Origin: DASVEG01 sp035540495
GTDB taxonomy: Bacteria > Actinomycetota > Acidimicrobiia > Acidimicrobiales > CADCTF01
DNA: 64,000 nt
Assembly (NCBI GenBank): GCA_035540495.1
Contig: DATLGL010000061.1
Location: forward strand, 41,142-105,141
Reading direction: 5' to 3'
Below, piece by piece: positions 26,787 to 35,196 of the stretch. The notes beneath the pieces are model-generated. The model had not been told where the DNA came from. It did not search any database and was given only the letters and a program-made list of their open reading frames with translations. A program made the position numbers and the translations under genes. Each line of letters opens with the position of its first letter. The first letter of the stretch is position 1.

Positions 26787-27572
26787 TCAGCGCTCTCGAG
26801 GACGCACGAACGTGGGCTCGCCGGACGTCGAGCGTGACGGGTCGTAGCGGTAGCCGGCGACGTCGAACCGCTTGAGGGCCGTGACCGATCGCACGCGGTT
26901 GCGCACCATCCACCCGGCCATCGCACCGCGAGCCCACTTCGCGTTGAACGAGCTGATCTTGTACTGGCCGTCGGCGGTCTCGTCGAGGAACCGGGGGCTG
27001 ATGAGGGTGCCGTCGAGCCGGTCGGGCTCGACGGACCGGAAGTACTCCCCCGACGCGAGGTTGACGACGACCGACGGTCCGGGCGACTCCGCGAGGTCGG
27101 CGTTCACGACGTCGGTGATCCGATCGCCCCACCAGTCGTAGAGCGTGTCGCCACGATCGGTTCGCAGCTTGGTCCCCATCTCGAGGCGGTAGGGCTGCAT
27201 GAGGTCGAGCGGCCGTAGCACCCCGTACAACCCCGACAGGATGCGCACCGTCTTCTGCGCCTCCGCGAGGTCGCGACCATCCATCGAACCGCGAGCGTCG
27301 AGACCCCGGTAGACGTCGCCGTCGAAGGCGAACACCGCCTGGCGGGAGTTCCGCATCGTGAACGGGAGCTCGAAGTCCGCGTAGCGCCTCGCGTTGAGGT
27401 CGGCGAGATCCATACTGATGCTCATCAGGTCGGCGATCTCGTCGGCGGTCTTCGTGCGCATGACGTCGATCAGCGCGGCCGCTTCGTCGAGCATGCGCGG
27501 TTCGCTGTGCTTGCGCGTCGGGACCTTCGACTCGTAGTCGAGCGACTTCGCAGGAGACAGGAGGGTCAGCAC
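26787..27572 (-). CDS. yaaA: YaaA/DUF328 peroxide-stress protein
   Basis: 261 residues, full length. YaaA lowers intracellular iron and protects DNA under hydrogen peroxide in E. coli. Seen: LLSPAKSLDYES at the N terminus, FDGDVYRGLDA, RILSGLYGVLRPLDLMQPYRLEMG and the C-terminal ISSFNAKWARGAMAGWMV. GTG 27572 has GGAGG eight bases upstream. Convergent with the Ddn-like gene. About 220 bp of gene-free sequence follow on its 5' side; nothing recognisable was found there. Confidence 0.92.
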   Translation of the reverse strand: MLTLLSPAKSLDYESKVPTRKHSEPRMLDEAAALIDVMRTKTADEIADLMSISMDLADLNARRYADFELPFTMRNSRQAVFAFDGDVYRGLDARGSMDGRDLAEAQKTVRILSGLYGVLRPLDLMQPYRLEMGTKLRTDRGDTLYDWWGDRITDVVNADLAESPGPSVVVNLASGEYFRSVEPDRLDGTLISPRFLDETADGQYKISSFNAKWARGAMAGWMVRNRVRSVTALKRFDVAGYRYDPSRSTSGEPTFVRPRER

Positions 27573-27792
27573 CTCTTCATCCTCCCAGGATCCGGTGCCA
27601 AGACGCAGTTGACCTGCTCACATCGCCCCACGAGGTCCACTCGAAGAGCCGGTCGACCCTCCTACCTCACATCGACGCGCTACTCGACGCATCGGGGGCG
27701 GTCGACCTCCGAGGACGAGCTGCTTCGAGCTGAATCACGTCGCCGTAGTGGCCCGTTGTCCTGGTCACGCGCGTTACAGCGAGCCTGTCCGG

Positions 27793-28605
27793 CTACCACA
27801 CACCGGTGGCGGCGCGGCCGCCGGTGTACAGGGCGACCACGACGAGAAGCGCTGCGAACGAGCGCTGCATTGTCTGCGGCTCGATCCGGCCGGCGATCCG
27901 GGTGCCGGCCCCCACGCCGCCAACCGCGGCTACTGCGAAGGCGAGTGTGGTGCCCCAGTCGATGGAGCTGCCGAGCCGGGCCGCAAACGCCGTGGCGGTG
28001 TTGACCGCGATGACGACGAGTGAGGTACCGATCGCTTCAGGCATCGAGTACTGAAGGACGAGGGTGAGCGCAGGCACGATGACGAATCCGCCGCCGACAC
28101 CGAACAGCCCCGTGAGGAACCCCACGACGGTCCCGGCGGCGGCGAGCTTCGCGACGCGCTTCGGGTCGCGATGGGCGCGCACGGCCACGACGTCACTGAC
28201 CGGCGTGCGCAGAGCCGTCGTCTCGCCGACGCGCGTGCAGCTGGGGCAGCCGGCGACGATCCTCCACGCCGCGACCACGATGAGTCCCGCGAAGGCAAGG
28301 AGCAGGACGTCGCCGTCGAGGCGACGGTTGAGCGTCGACCCCGCGAGCGATCCTCCGATGCCGAGGACCCCGAACAGCGCTCCGGATCCGACGCGCGCGC
28401 GTCCGTGACGCCAGTGCCCGACGGCGCCGACGACCGCCGCAGCGGCGACCACCAGCAGAGACGTGGTGGTCGCCTCCGAAAACGTCTGTCCGGCGACGAA
28501 GACGAGGACAGGGACCGCGAGGATCGACCCGCCGCCACCGAGGGCGCCGAGCGACACGCCGATGAGGAACCCCAACGGTGAGGCGAGCAGCAGGCGACCA
28601 GTCAT
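27793..28605 (-). CDS. TauE/SafE-family sulfite/organosulfur exporter
   Basis: 270 residues, about eight membrane helices in two repeated halves, each holding the family motif (ASPLGFLIGVSLGALGGGGS and TVVGFLTGLFGVGGGFVIVP). TauE/SafE proteins move sulfite, sulfoacetate or thiosulfate out of the cell. ATG 28605 overlaps the stop of the MBL-rhodanese gene (ATGA). Last gene of the CstR-like operon, fitting export of sulfite or thiosulfate made from persulfide. Confidence 0.88.
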   Translation of the reverse strand: MTGRLLLASPLGFLIGVSLGALGGGGSILAVPVLVFVAGQTFSEATTTSLLVVAAAAVVGAVGHWRHGRARVGSGALFGVLGIGGSLAGSTLNRRLDGDVLLLAFAGLIVVAAWRIVAGCPSCTRVGETTALRTPVSDVVAVRAHRDPKRVAKLAAAGTVVGFLTGLFGVGGGFVIVPALTLVLQYSMPEAIGTSLVVIAVNTATAFAARLGSSIDWGTTLAFAVAAVGGVGAGTRIAGRIEPQTMQRSFAALLVVVALYTGGRAATGVW

Positions 28606-29951
28606 GCCCGGTGCTTCGATGCCTCGTCCCAGTCGTCGTGGATGGCAACGACTTCCCGACCGGCCCGCTCGACGAGAGACGCGGCGATCGACGCGCGGAA
28701 CCCCGAGGCGCAGTGGACCCATACCACCCCCGTTGGAGGAACCTCGTCGAGACGCTCCTCCAACTCGTCGAGAGGGATGTGAATCGCACCGTCGAGGTGG
28801 CCGGCGTCCCACTCGTCGTGGCGGCGCACGTCGAGAACGACCAGGTCGCCGGCGCTTCGTTCCGCGGCGAGCTCCGCGAACGTGGCACTTCGATACGAGC
28901 GGGTCTCGCCGCCCGCGCCCCATGCTGCGATCCCTCCGGTTGCCGCACCTGCCGGACGATCGATGCCGATGCGCACGAGCTGGCGCTGCGCTTCGGCGAC
29001 CTCATCCGGTGTGTTCCCCAGGAGGGTGACCGGAGTGCCCCAGCGGATGGTCCAGCCGAGGTAGGTGACGAAGCTGTCGCCGATCTCGACGTTGATCGTG
29101 CCTGCGAGGTGCGACTTGGCGAAGGCCTTCCGGTCCCGCAGGTCGACGATCCACTCGCCGGCGTCGATGCGGCGACGTAGCTCCAGATCGTCGACCGGCT
29201 CCGGTGGCGACAGGTCGACGGGCGACGGACCCCGACGATTCCGCGGTGCCATGTGCGCGTAGTAGCGCGGATGCGCGGCCAGCCCCGACAGCAGCGCCTC
29301 GACGAAGTCGTCCTCTCCGTCCGTGATGAGGGCGATGTTCGTGCGCTGCTCCTGTGCGATCGTGCTGGCGTCCGAGCCGCTGGACGACGCAGACGAGCAG
29401 AAGCTGCCGAAGCCGTGCGTCGGGTGGATGCTCACCGGGCCCGGCAGCTCCGCCGCCAACCGCCGTGCCGAGCGATACTGCGCACGCGTGAGCTCGATGG
29501 TGGCCTCGTCGCTGATGAGGTCGGTGCGCCCGACGGTGCCGTACAGCAACGATCCGCCGGTGAACACCGCCACCGGCTTCTCACGATCGACCACCACGTA
29601 CGACATGTGGTGCGGGGTGTGACCAGGCGTGTGCAAGGCCCGCAGGACGACGGAGCCGCCAACCGCGAACTCGTCACCGTCCGCTGCACCGACACGATCG
29701 AACTCGACGTCGTCTCCGCCCGGTAAGACGTACGAGGCTCCGGTGCGACCGGCGAGCTCGAATCCCCCGGTCACGTAGTCGTTGTGCAGGTGGGTCTCGA
29801 ACACGACCCTCAGTGCGAGGTCACGCGCCTCGAGCTCAGCGAGCACACGGTCGATGTCGCGCTGAGGATCGACGACTGCGGCAGCGCTTCCGTCGACGAC
29901 GATGTAGCTGCGGTCGCCGAGTGACTTCGTCTCGATGGTGAGGATCTCCAC
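28602..29951 (-). CDS. Metallo-beta-lactamase/double-rhodanese fusion, persulfide dioxygenase-like
   Basis: 449 residues: an ETHE1-like metallo-beta-lactamase domain (1-~245) and two rhodanese domains (~255-345 and ~355-449), the layout of CstB-type enzymes that convert persulfide to thiosulfate. Metal motif ETHLHNDYVTGG gives H54, H56, D58; a further His lies in LHTPGHTPHH. Where ETHE1 has its iron-ligand Asp (FTGD), this protein has FTGG. The first rhodanese lacks an active Cys; the second has VHCASGFRAS, so it is the catalytic one. Between a CstR-like regulator and TauE/SafE exporter. Confidence 0.85.
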   Translation of the reverse strand: MEILTIETKSLGDRSYIVVDGSAAAVVDPQRDIDRVLAELEARDLALRVVFETHLHNDYVTGGFELAGRTGASYVLPGGDDVEFDRVGAADGDEFAVGGSVVLRALHTPGHTPHHMSYVVVDREKPVAVFTGGSLLYGTVGRTDLISDEATIELTRAQYRSARRLAAELPGPVSIHPTHGFGSFCSSASSSGSDASTIAQEQRTNIALITDGEDDFVEALLSGLAAHPRYYAHMAPRNRRGPSPVDLSPPEPVDDLELRRRIDAGEWIVDLRDRKAFAKSHLAGTINVEIGDSFVTYLGWTIRWGTPVTLLGNTPDEVAEAQRQLVRIGIDRPAGAATGGIAAWGAGGETRSYRSATFAELAAERSAGDLVVLDVRRHDEWDAGHLDGAIHIPLDELEERLDEVPPTGVVWVHCASGFRASIAASLVERAGREVVAIHDDWDEASKHRA

Positions 29952-29975
29952 GACGCTCTCCTTGATCGGTCGGTG

Positions 29976-30245
29976 TCAGGCGAGCTTCGTGAACATCTTC
30001 TGCACGTCAGCCAGCTCGTACCCGGCTCTGGCGGAGCGCTCGGGATCCTCAAGGCACCAGGTCAGCCCGGCGGCGATGAGCACGAAGCCGGCCTGCTCGA
30101 GCGCCTTGTTCGCAGCGGACAGCTGCATCACGACCTCGCGACAGTCGCGGCCGTCCTCGAGCATCTGCTGCAGCGCACGCACCTGGCCCTCGACCCTCCG
30201 CAGACGGCGGATCACATTGGCGACGGTGTCCTCCGGCAACTCCAT
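29976..30245 (-). CDS. CsoR/FrmR-family repressor, CstR-like persulfide sensor
   Basis: 89 residues from ATG 30245, all-helical CsoR fold. Basic N-terminal helix VIRRLRRVEGQVRALQQML binds DNA. The copper sensors use Cys-His-Cys; here the equivalents are C35, G60 and C64, so the His is missing. Retention of two Cys without the His is the CstR pattern, where the thiols form a di- or trisulfide link in response to persulfide. The enzymes downstream fit this. An operator overlapping its own -10 box predicts autoregulation. Confidence 0.87.
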   Translation of the reverse strand: MELPEDTVANVIRRLRRVEGQVRALQQMLEDGRDCREVVMQLSAANKALEQAGFVLIAAGLTWCLEDPERSARAGYELADVQKMFTKLA

Positions 30246-30258
30246 GCAACCATCGTAC

Positions 30259-30264
30259 ACTATA
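30259..30264 (-). promoter_or_regulatory. -10 box of the CstR-like operon
   Basis: TATAGT on the minus strand matches five of six consensus bases and would start transcription about 7 bases before the ATG at 30245, giving a very short leader. No matching -35 is seen at 17 bp. The operator covers its upstream half, so repressor binding would block the polymerase. Confidence 0.6.
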
Positions 30265-30277
30265 CCCCGGGGGGTAT
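30262..30277. promoter_or_regulatory. CsoR/CstR-type operator
   Basis: ATACCCCGGGGGGTAT, an inverted repeat with 7-base arms (ATACCCC/GGGGTAT) around GG, is the G/C-tract operator type known for CsoR-family regulators. It ends 17 bases before the repressor's ATG and overlaps the minus-strand -10 box. Confidence 0.8.
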
Positions 30278-30341
30278 CCGAGCCTCGCCGGTGGTCATCA
30301 AGCACGTCGCATTTGCGGAGCTCCGCTGCGTCCGCCGGGCC

Positions 30342-31103
30342 CTACGACCCCGGTCGATCGTCCTCGGCCGTTTGCAGCTCCTGAAGCGCCTTCACGCGGT
30401 TCTGGTGCATGGCGTCGCCCTCGGGGCCGCCGGGGCGTCTGCCGAGGCCGGCGATCGAGTCGTCGTGGCCGTACACGACGAGGGAATCGCCTCGGCCGAC
30501 GGAGGTGTTCTTCGACGGCACAGGCACATAGGAGCCATCAGGTCGGACGATGCCGAGCACGGATACGCCTTCGTCGTGGAGTCGCAACTCGCCGAGGGTC
30601 CGACCGTCGAGCCAGGAGCCCGGCTCGACCGCCGTCTCCTTCACGGAGAACTCGCCGGCCAGGTGGAGGAGCCGGTCGTAGTCGCGCGTCTCGAGCTCGG
30701 TGTGGGCGCGGAGCAGCTTCGCGATCAGCTGCGAGAGCGAGCGGTCGACCCGCTCCGACTTCGACACGACGTAGATGACAGCGAGGCCGGCGACGAGCAG
30801 AGCCGCACGTGACAGCCCCGCGCCGGCGTCGGCGCGCAGGAACCCACCGAGCACACCTGCGACCGCGGTCGCGAGGCCGACGTTGCCCAGCAGCATCAGA
30901 CCCATCACGATGCGGCGGCGCACCGGATGGCTCACCACCGACTCGGACTCCGAGGTGGTGAACCCGGCACCGGTGAGCGCGCTGCGTGCCTGGAAGCGCG
31001 CTACGGCTCGTGGCAGGCCCGTCACGGTGAGGGCGACGGTGGCAACGCGAGAGATGAGCAGCGAGACCAGAGCGACGACCAGCAGCAAGACGATCGACGA
31101 CAT
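30342..31103 (-). CDS. Membrane protein with C-terminal TrkA-C (RCK_C) domain
   Basis: 253 residues: helices near 2-25, 66-90 (RIVMGLMLLGNVGLATAVAG) and 98-113 (ALLVAGLAVIYVVS), then a cytosolic TrkA-C domain (VEPGSWLDGRTLGELRLHDE, VPSKNTSVGRGDSLVVYGHD). TrkA-C domains bind small ligands such as c-di-AMP or nucleotides and gate ion transport. No RCK-N or pore is recognisable, so this is a regulator or small channel of unknown ion specificity. Separate from the CstR operon. Confidence 0.8.
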   Translation of the reverse strand: MSSIVLLLVVALVSLLISRVATVALTVTGLPRAVARFQARSALTGAGFTTSESESVVSHPVRRRIVMGLMLLGNVGLATAVAGVLGGFLRADAGAGLSRAALLVAGLAVIYVVSKSERVDRSLSQLIAKLLRAHTELETRDYDRLLHLAGEFSVKETAVEPGSWLDGRTLGELRLHDEGVSVLGIVRPDGSYVPVPSKNTSVGRGDSLVVYGHDDSIAGLGRRPGGPEGDAMHQNRVKALQELQTAEDDRPGS

Positions 31104-31151
31104 ACGACATCGATCGTTCCCAACCTGGGTGTGACGCCAACTCCGCCGATG

Positions 31152-31343
31152 TCAGCCGGAGGAGACGGCGCGTCGCCGGCGGTCGGTCCAGCGGTGCCCG
31201 GCCCAGCACACGTACGTGGTGCGGCCGTCAGCCTCGGTCGCCCAGCGCTCTTCCACGAACTCGTCGCAGGACGGGCAGCGCGAACCGGCAGGCTCTCGCC
31301 TGCGATCTGCGCCGATGGTGTCGGACGGAGTGGTGCCGTGCAT
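31152..31343 (-). CDS. Small zinc-ribbon protein
   Basis: 63 residues from ATG 31343. A CPSCDEFVEERW pair and a later VCWAGHRW give a C-x2-C ... C-x3-H set suited to bind one zinc. Basic tail. A longer reading to 31433 is possible but its extra part is featureless. Function unknown; short and thus only moderately certain. Confidence 0.5.
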   Translation of the reverse strand: MHGTTPSDTIGADRRREPAGSRCPSCDEFVEERWATEADGRTTYVCWAGHRWTDRRRRAVSSG

Positions 31344-31445
31344 CACGTGACCCCTGAAGAACCTCGCTGTAGGTACCCGACGGGAGGACGGGGGAAACGA
31401 CATGGTCCCCGCCATCCTCCGCCCGGCGCACACAGGGACTCGGGC

Positions 31446-33599
31446 TCAGTTGATCAGGGGGTCGCGGGGCAGGCCGAGGATCCGCTCCCCGATCTGGTTG
31501 CGCTTGATCTCCGAGGTTCCGCCTGCGATCGACATGCCGCGGTGCATGAGCACGAGGCCGTTGCTGATCGCGCCGGGCCCGTCCATGAACACGCAGTCGG
31601 GGCCGTTGAGCGCGGTGAGGATCGCCGCCGCCTCGTGCCCGAGCTCCGACGAGACGAGCTTCGTGATGGCCCCTTCCGGACCGGGCTCGCCACCGGCCAC
31701 GGCGCGGTGCGCGCTGCGCAGGTTGAGGAGCCCGAGGGCCTGGTTGCCGGCGAGGTAGCGACCGATCCGCGCCTCGCCGCCGGGAAGCCGCTCCGGCGTG
31801 GCGTCGTAGGCGTCGATCATCATCTTCCCCTGAGGGCTGACGCCACCGGAGCCGCCCCCGATGCTGACGCTCTCGTTGCCGAGCGTGGCGCGCGCGACCT
31901 TCCAGCCACCGTCGACCGGGCCGACGACATCGTCGTCAGGAACGAAGACGTCGTTGAAGAACACCTCGTTGAAGGCGGCACGGCCGGACGTCTGGCGAAG
32001 CGGACGGACCTCGACGCCCTTGGCGTGCATGTCGATCGCCATCATCGTGATGCCGTCGTGCTTCGGCTTGTCGGGATCCGTCCGGACGGTCGCGAAACCC
32101 ATCCCTGCGACCTGGGCACCGCTGGTCCACACCTTCTGGCCGTTGACCAGCCAGCCACCGTCGACGCGGGTGCCGCGGGTCTTCACGCCTGCGGCGTCGG
32201 ACCCGGCGTCGGGCTCGCTGAAGAGCTGGCACCAGATGACTTCCTGGTTCAGCGCGGGCTTCACCCAGCGGTTGATCTGGTCTTCGTTGCCGTGCTGGAT
32301 GATCGTCAGGATGTTCCAGCCGGTGATGCCGTACGCCGGACGCTGGATGCCTGCGGCCGCGAACTCCTGCTCGATGACCAGCTGCTCGATCGCCCCGGCC
32401 GCCCGACCGTACGGCTTGGGCCAGTTCGGGCTGGCGTAGCCCGTGTCGACCAGACGCTGGCGTTGCTCGTCCTCCGGGAGGTCCTTGATGGAAGCGACGA
32501 ACGCCCGCACCTCCTCGCGGATCGTTTCCGCTTCGGGCGGGAGCTCGACGTCGCGTGCGCGCTGCACACCGCGCCGCGCCAGCGCCGTCACGTCGGCAGC
32601 TGCACGATCGGGCTCGAGCAAACCGAGCAACGTCGTCGCGCGGCGCATGAACAGGTGCGCGTCGTGCTCCCACGTCATGCCGATGCCACCGTGGACCTGG
32701 GTGTTCAGGTTGGCGCACAGGTCGGCGGCGTGGGCCGACAGCGTCGCCGCGACCGCCGCCGCGAACGAGAGCTGGTCGCCGCCGGTGGCAGCTGCGCGGG
32801 ACGCGTCCCACACCGCCGAGGTCGCCAGCTCGGTGGCGACCGCCATGTTGGCGCAATGGTGCTTGACGGCCTGGTACGTGCCGATGACGCGGCCGAACTG
32901 CAGCCGCTCCTTGGCGTACGCCGCACCCATGTCGGTCGCCTCGCGGGCGATGCCGACCGCGTCGGCCGACAGGATCACGCGGGCGAGGTCGCGAAGGGTC
33001 GTCGCCGCGCCGGGGATGACCATCGCCGGAGCGTCGGCGAACCGAACGCGGGCGCTGCGGCGGGTCGGGTCCATGTTCGGCGGAACCTCGACGGTGACGC
33101 CGTCTCCGACCTCGACGACGGCGACGTCGTCGCCAACGGGGACGAGGATGACGTTCGCGAGCCCGCCCCCGAGGATCGGGCCGGCGTCGCCGCTGACGGT
33201 GCTGCCGGACGCAGTCACGCCCGAGCGCAGACCAACGGCGCCGACGGTCGAGCCCTCGGCAAGACCGGGAAGGAACCGCTTCTTCGTGTCGTCGTCGGCG
33301 ACCGCGGCGAGCACCGCGCTCGCGATCACGGTCGGGACGAACGGGCCGGGCGCGACCGCCTTGGCCATCTCCTCGACGACGACGACGAGCTCTTCGATGC
33401 CGTAGCCCGAGCCGCCGTGCTCCTCCGGCACGTGCAGGCCCAGCCACCCGAGGTTGACGATGTCGTCCCAGCTCGCGGGCAGCGCCTCCGTCTCGGCCTC
33501 GAGCAGGTCGCGCGCTGCCCGCCGGACCTCTCGCTTCTGCAGGAACTCGGCCGCCGTGCTCGCCAGCGCCCGGTGGTCTTCGGTGATCGCAATTGCCAT
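31446..33599 (-). CDS. Double-domain acyl-CoA dehydrogenase, FadE34-like
   Basis: 717 residues, two acyl-CoA dehydrogenase units in one chain (about 1-360 and 370-717), as in M. tuberculosis FadE34, which acts on cholesterol side chains. Unit 1 has EEHGGSGYGIEELVVVVEEM and QVHGGIGMTWEHDAHLFMRR; unit 2 has LFSEPDAGSDAAGVKTRGTR, NGQKVWTSGAQ and GGTSEIKRNQIGERILGLPR. The FAD and CoA loops are best preserved in unit 2. Last in a P450-ECH-SDR-ACAD operon (23 bp after the SDR). Substrate is inferred: a bulky branched or steroid-like acyl-CoA. Confidence 0.88.
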   Translation of the reverse strand: MAIAITEDHRALASTAAEFLQKREVRRAARDLLEAETEALPASWDDIVNLGWLGLHVPEEHGGSGYGIEELVVVVEEMAKAVAPGPFVPTVIASAVLAAVADDDTKKRFLPGLAEGSTVGAVGLRSGVTASGSTVSGDAGPILGGGLANVILVPVGDDVAVVEVGDGVTVEVPPNMDPTRRSARVRFADAPAMVIPGAATTLRDLARVILSADAVGIAREATDMGAAYAKERLQFGRVIGTYQAVKHHCANMAVATELATSAVWDASRAAATGGDQLSFAAAVAATLSAHAADLCANLNTQVHGGIGMTWEHDAHLFMRRATTLLGLLEPDRAAADVTALARRGVQRARDVELPPEAETIREEVRAFVASIKDLPEDEQRQRLVDTGYASPNWPKPYGRAAGAIEQLVIEQEFAAAGIQRPAYGITGWNILTIIQHGNEDQINRWVKPALNQEVIWCQLFSEPDAGSDAAGVKTRGTRVDGGWLVNGQKVWTSGAQVAGMGFATVRTDPDKPKHDGITMMAIDMHAKGVEVRPLRQTSGRAAFNEVFFNDVFVPDDDVVGPVDGGWKVARATLGNESVSIGGGSGGVSPQGKMMIDAYDATPERLPGGEARIGRYLAGNQALGLLNLRSAHRAVAGGEPGPEGAITKLVSSELGHEAAAILTALNGPDCVFMDGPGAISNGLVLMHRGMSIAGGTSEIKRNQIGERILGLPRDPLIN

Positions 33600-33622
33600 G
33601 AGAGTGGTTCCCCCTGTTGTCG

Positions 33623-34381
33623 TTACTTGGGCGCGAAGCGCTGGCCGGCGTCGAGCCGGATGGTGCCACCGTTGAGCATCGGGTTCTCGACGATCGCCAC
33701 GACGAGCTTCCCGTACTCCTCCGGACGCCCCATCCGCTTCGGGAACGCGGCGTCCTTGGTGAGCTTGTCCTCGAACTCCTTCGGGATCCCCGCGGTGAGG
33801 CCGGTGGCGAAGAGTGAGGGTGCGATGGTGACGGCACGGATGCCGAGCGAGCCGAGGTCTCGGGCCATCGTCAGCGCCATGCCGGCGATGCCGGCCTTTG
33901 CTGCGGTGTAGGCGACCTGGCCGATCTGGCCTTCGAAGGCAGCGATCGAGGCGGTGTTGATGATCACGCCGCGCTCGTCGTCTTCCGGTTCGTTCTTGCT
34001 CATCGCATCGGCGACGAGCCGGCTGATGTTGAACGCCGAGATCAGGTTGAGCTCGATGATGCGACGGAAGTCCGCGAGCGGGTGCGGACCTTCCTTCGTG
34101 AGGGTTCGCTTCGCGATCCCTCCGCCGGTCGTGTTGACCGCGATGTGCACACCGCCGAGCGCCTCGACAGCCCCGTTCACGGCGGCCTCGGTCTGCTCCT
34201 CATCCATCACGTTGCAATCGAAGAACGAGCCGCCGAGCTCCTTCGCGACCTCCGCCCCCTTCGAGGTCGGAAGGTCGACGATGGCGATGCCGGCGCCCTT
34301 CGCCTTCAACAGCTCGGCGCTCGCCTTCGCCATCCCCGAAGCGCCGCCGAACACGATCGCCTTCTTGCCGGCGATCTCCAT
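33623..34381 (-). CDS. Short-chain dehydrogenase, 3-hydroxyacyl-CoA dehydrogenase type
   Basis: 252 residues, classical SDR. NAD-binding VFGGASGMAKASAELLKA with acidic VDLPTS after beta-2, NTTGGG, catalytic Ser in INTASIAAFEG and Tyr/Lys in VAYTAAKAGIAGMALT. Closest in style to type II 3-hydroxyacyl-CoA dehydrogenases. Three bases after the enoyl-CoA hydratase stop, so a beta-oxidation step (3-hydroxyacyl-CoA to 3-ketoacyl-CoA) is the natural reading. Confidence 0.88.
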   Translation of the reverse strand: MEIAGKKAIVFGGASGMAKASAELLKAKGAGIAIVDLPTSKGAEVAKELGGSFFDCNVMDEEQTEAAVNGAVEALGGVHIAVNTTGGGIAKRTLTKEGPHPLADFRRIIELNLISAFNISRLVADAMSKNEPEDDERGVIINTASIAAFEGQIGQVAYTAAKAGIAGMALTMARDLGSLGIRAVTIAPSLFATGLTAGIPKEFEDKLTKDAAFPKRMGRPEEYGKLVVAIVENPMLNGGTIRLDAGQRFAPK

Positions 34382-34384
34382 CGG

Positions 34385-35185
34385 CTACTGGCCCTTCCAG
34401 ACGGGCTGGCGCTTCTCGACGAACGCCATCGATCCCTCGCGCGCGTCGTCGCTCGAGAACACCTTGCCTTGGAGCTCGCTGTGAAGGGTCCACACGTCGG
34501 CGGCTGGCTCGACCGCGGCCATGCGAAGGAGCTTCTTCGACGCTTCGACTCCGAGGGGCCCGTTCGCGGCGACGCGCTCGGCGAGCGCGATGGCCTCATC
34601 GAGGACGCGATCGGCAGGAACGACCTTGTTGATCAGCCCGAGACGGGCCGCCTCGTTCGCGTCGATCGGGTCGCCGGTGAGCGCGAGCTCGAGCGCCTTC
34701 GCGAGCGGGATGCGGCGCGACAGGAACATGCCGCCGCCGGCGGCGAAGAGGCCCCGCTTCACCTCGGGGATGCCGAACTGGGCGTCTTCCGATGCGACGA
34801 CGAGGTCGCACGACATGAGGAGCTCGAACCCGCCGGCCAGCGCGGTGGCCTGCGCCGCGCCGATGACCGGGGTCTTGCACTCGCCACGCGACATGAAGTT
34901 CATGAACGTGCCCACGTACTTCTGGTCGTCCGGGTCGGCGCCGAGGTTGCCCCCGGCGAACGCCGCGAGGTCCATGCCGGCGCAGAACGAGCGGTCGCCC
35001 GTGCCGGTGAGGACGATCGCACGGATGTCGGCGGTGCTGTCCGCCTCGGCGATTGCCTTGCCGATGCCGGCCATCACCGCGCCGTTCAGCGCGTTGCGCT
35101 TCGCCGGGCGGTTGATGCGAATCACCGTCACGGCATCACGCCGCTCGGTGACGACTTCGGGTTCGGTGACGTCGGTGTCAGACAT
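34385..35185 (-). CDS. Enoyl-CoA hydratase/isomerase (crotonase family)
   Basis: 266 residues. Oxyanion-hole blocks GDRSFCAGMDLAAFAGG and ALAGGFELLMSCDLVVASED are present, followed by FGIPEVKRGLFAAGGGMFLS, where the Glu of PEVKRG is in the usual catalytic position. Hydrates 2-enoyl-CoA. Eleven bases after the P450 gene with GGAG just before its ATG. Part of the P450-ECH-SDR-ACAD operon. Confidence 0.9.
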   Translation of the reverse strand: MSDTDVTEPEVVTERRDAVTVIRINRPAKRNALNGAVMAGIGKAIAEADSTADIRAIVLTGTGDRSFCAGMDLAAFAGGNLGADPDDQKYVGTFMNFMSRGECKTPVIGAAQATALAGGFELLMSCDLVVASEDAQFGIPEVKRGLFAAGGGMFLSRRIPLAKALELALTGDPIDANEAARLGLINKVVPADRVLDEAIALAERVAANGPLGVEASKKLLRMAAVEPAADVWTLHSELQGKVFSSDDAREGSMAFVEKRQPVWKGQ

Positions 35186-35196
35186 GGGTTCTCCGA

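Noticed and set aside
29757..29780. tRNA-like T-loop string (gctcgaatcccc)
   Set aside because: Lies inside the MBL-rhodanese coding frame and no cloverleaf can be formed around it.
30927..33911. 994-codon plus-strand open frame
   Set aside because: Antisense shadow of the FadE34-like gene; composition Arg/Asp/Val without motifs.
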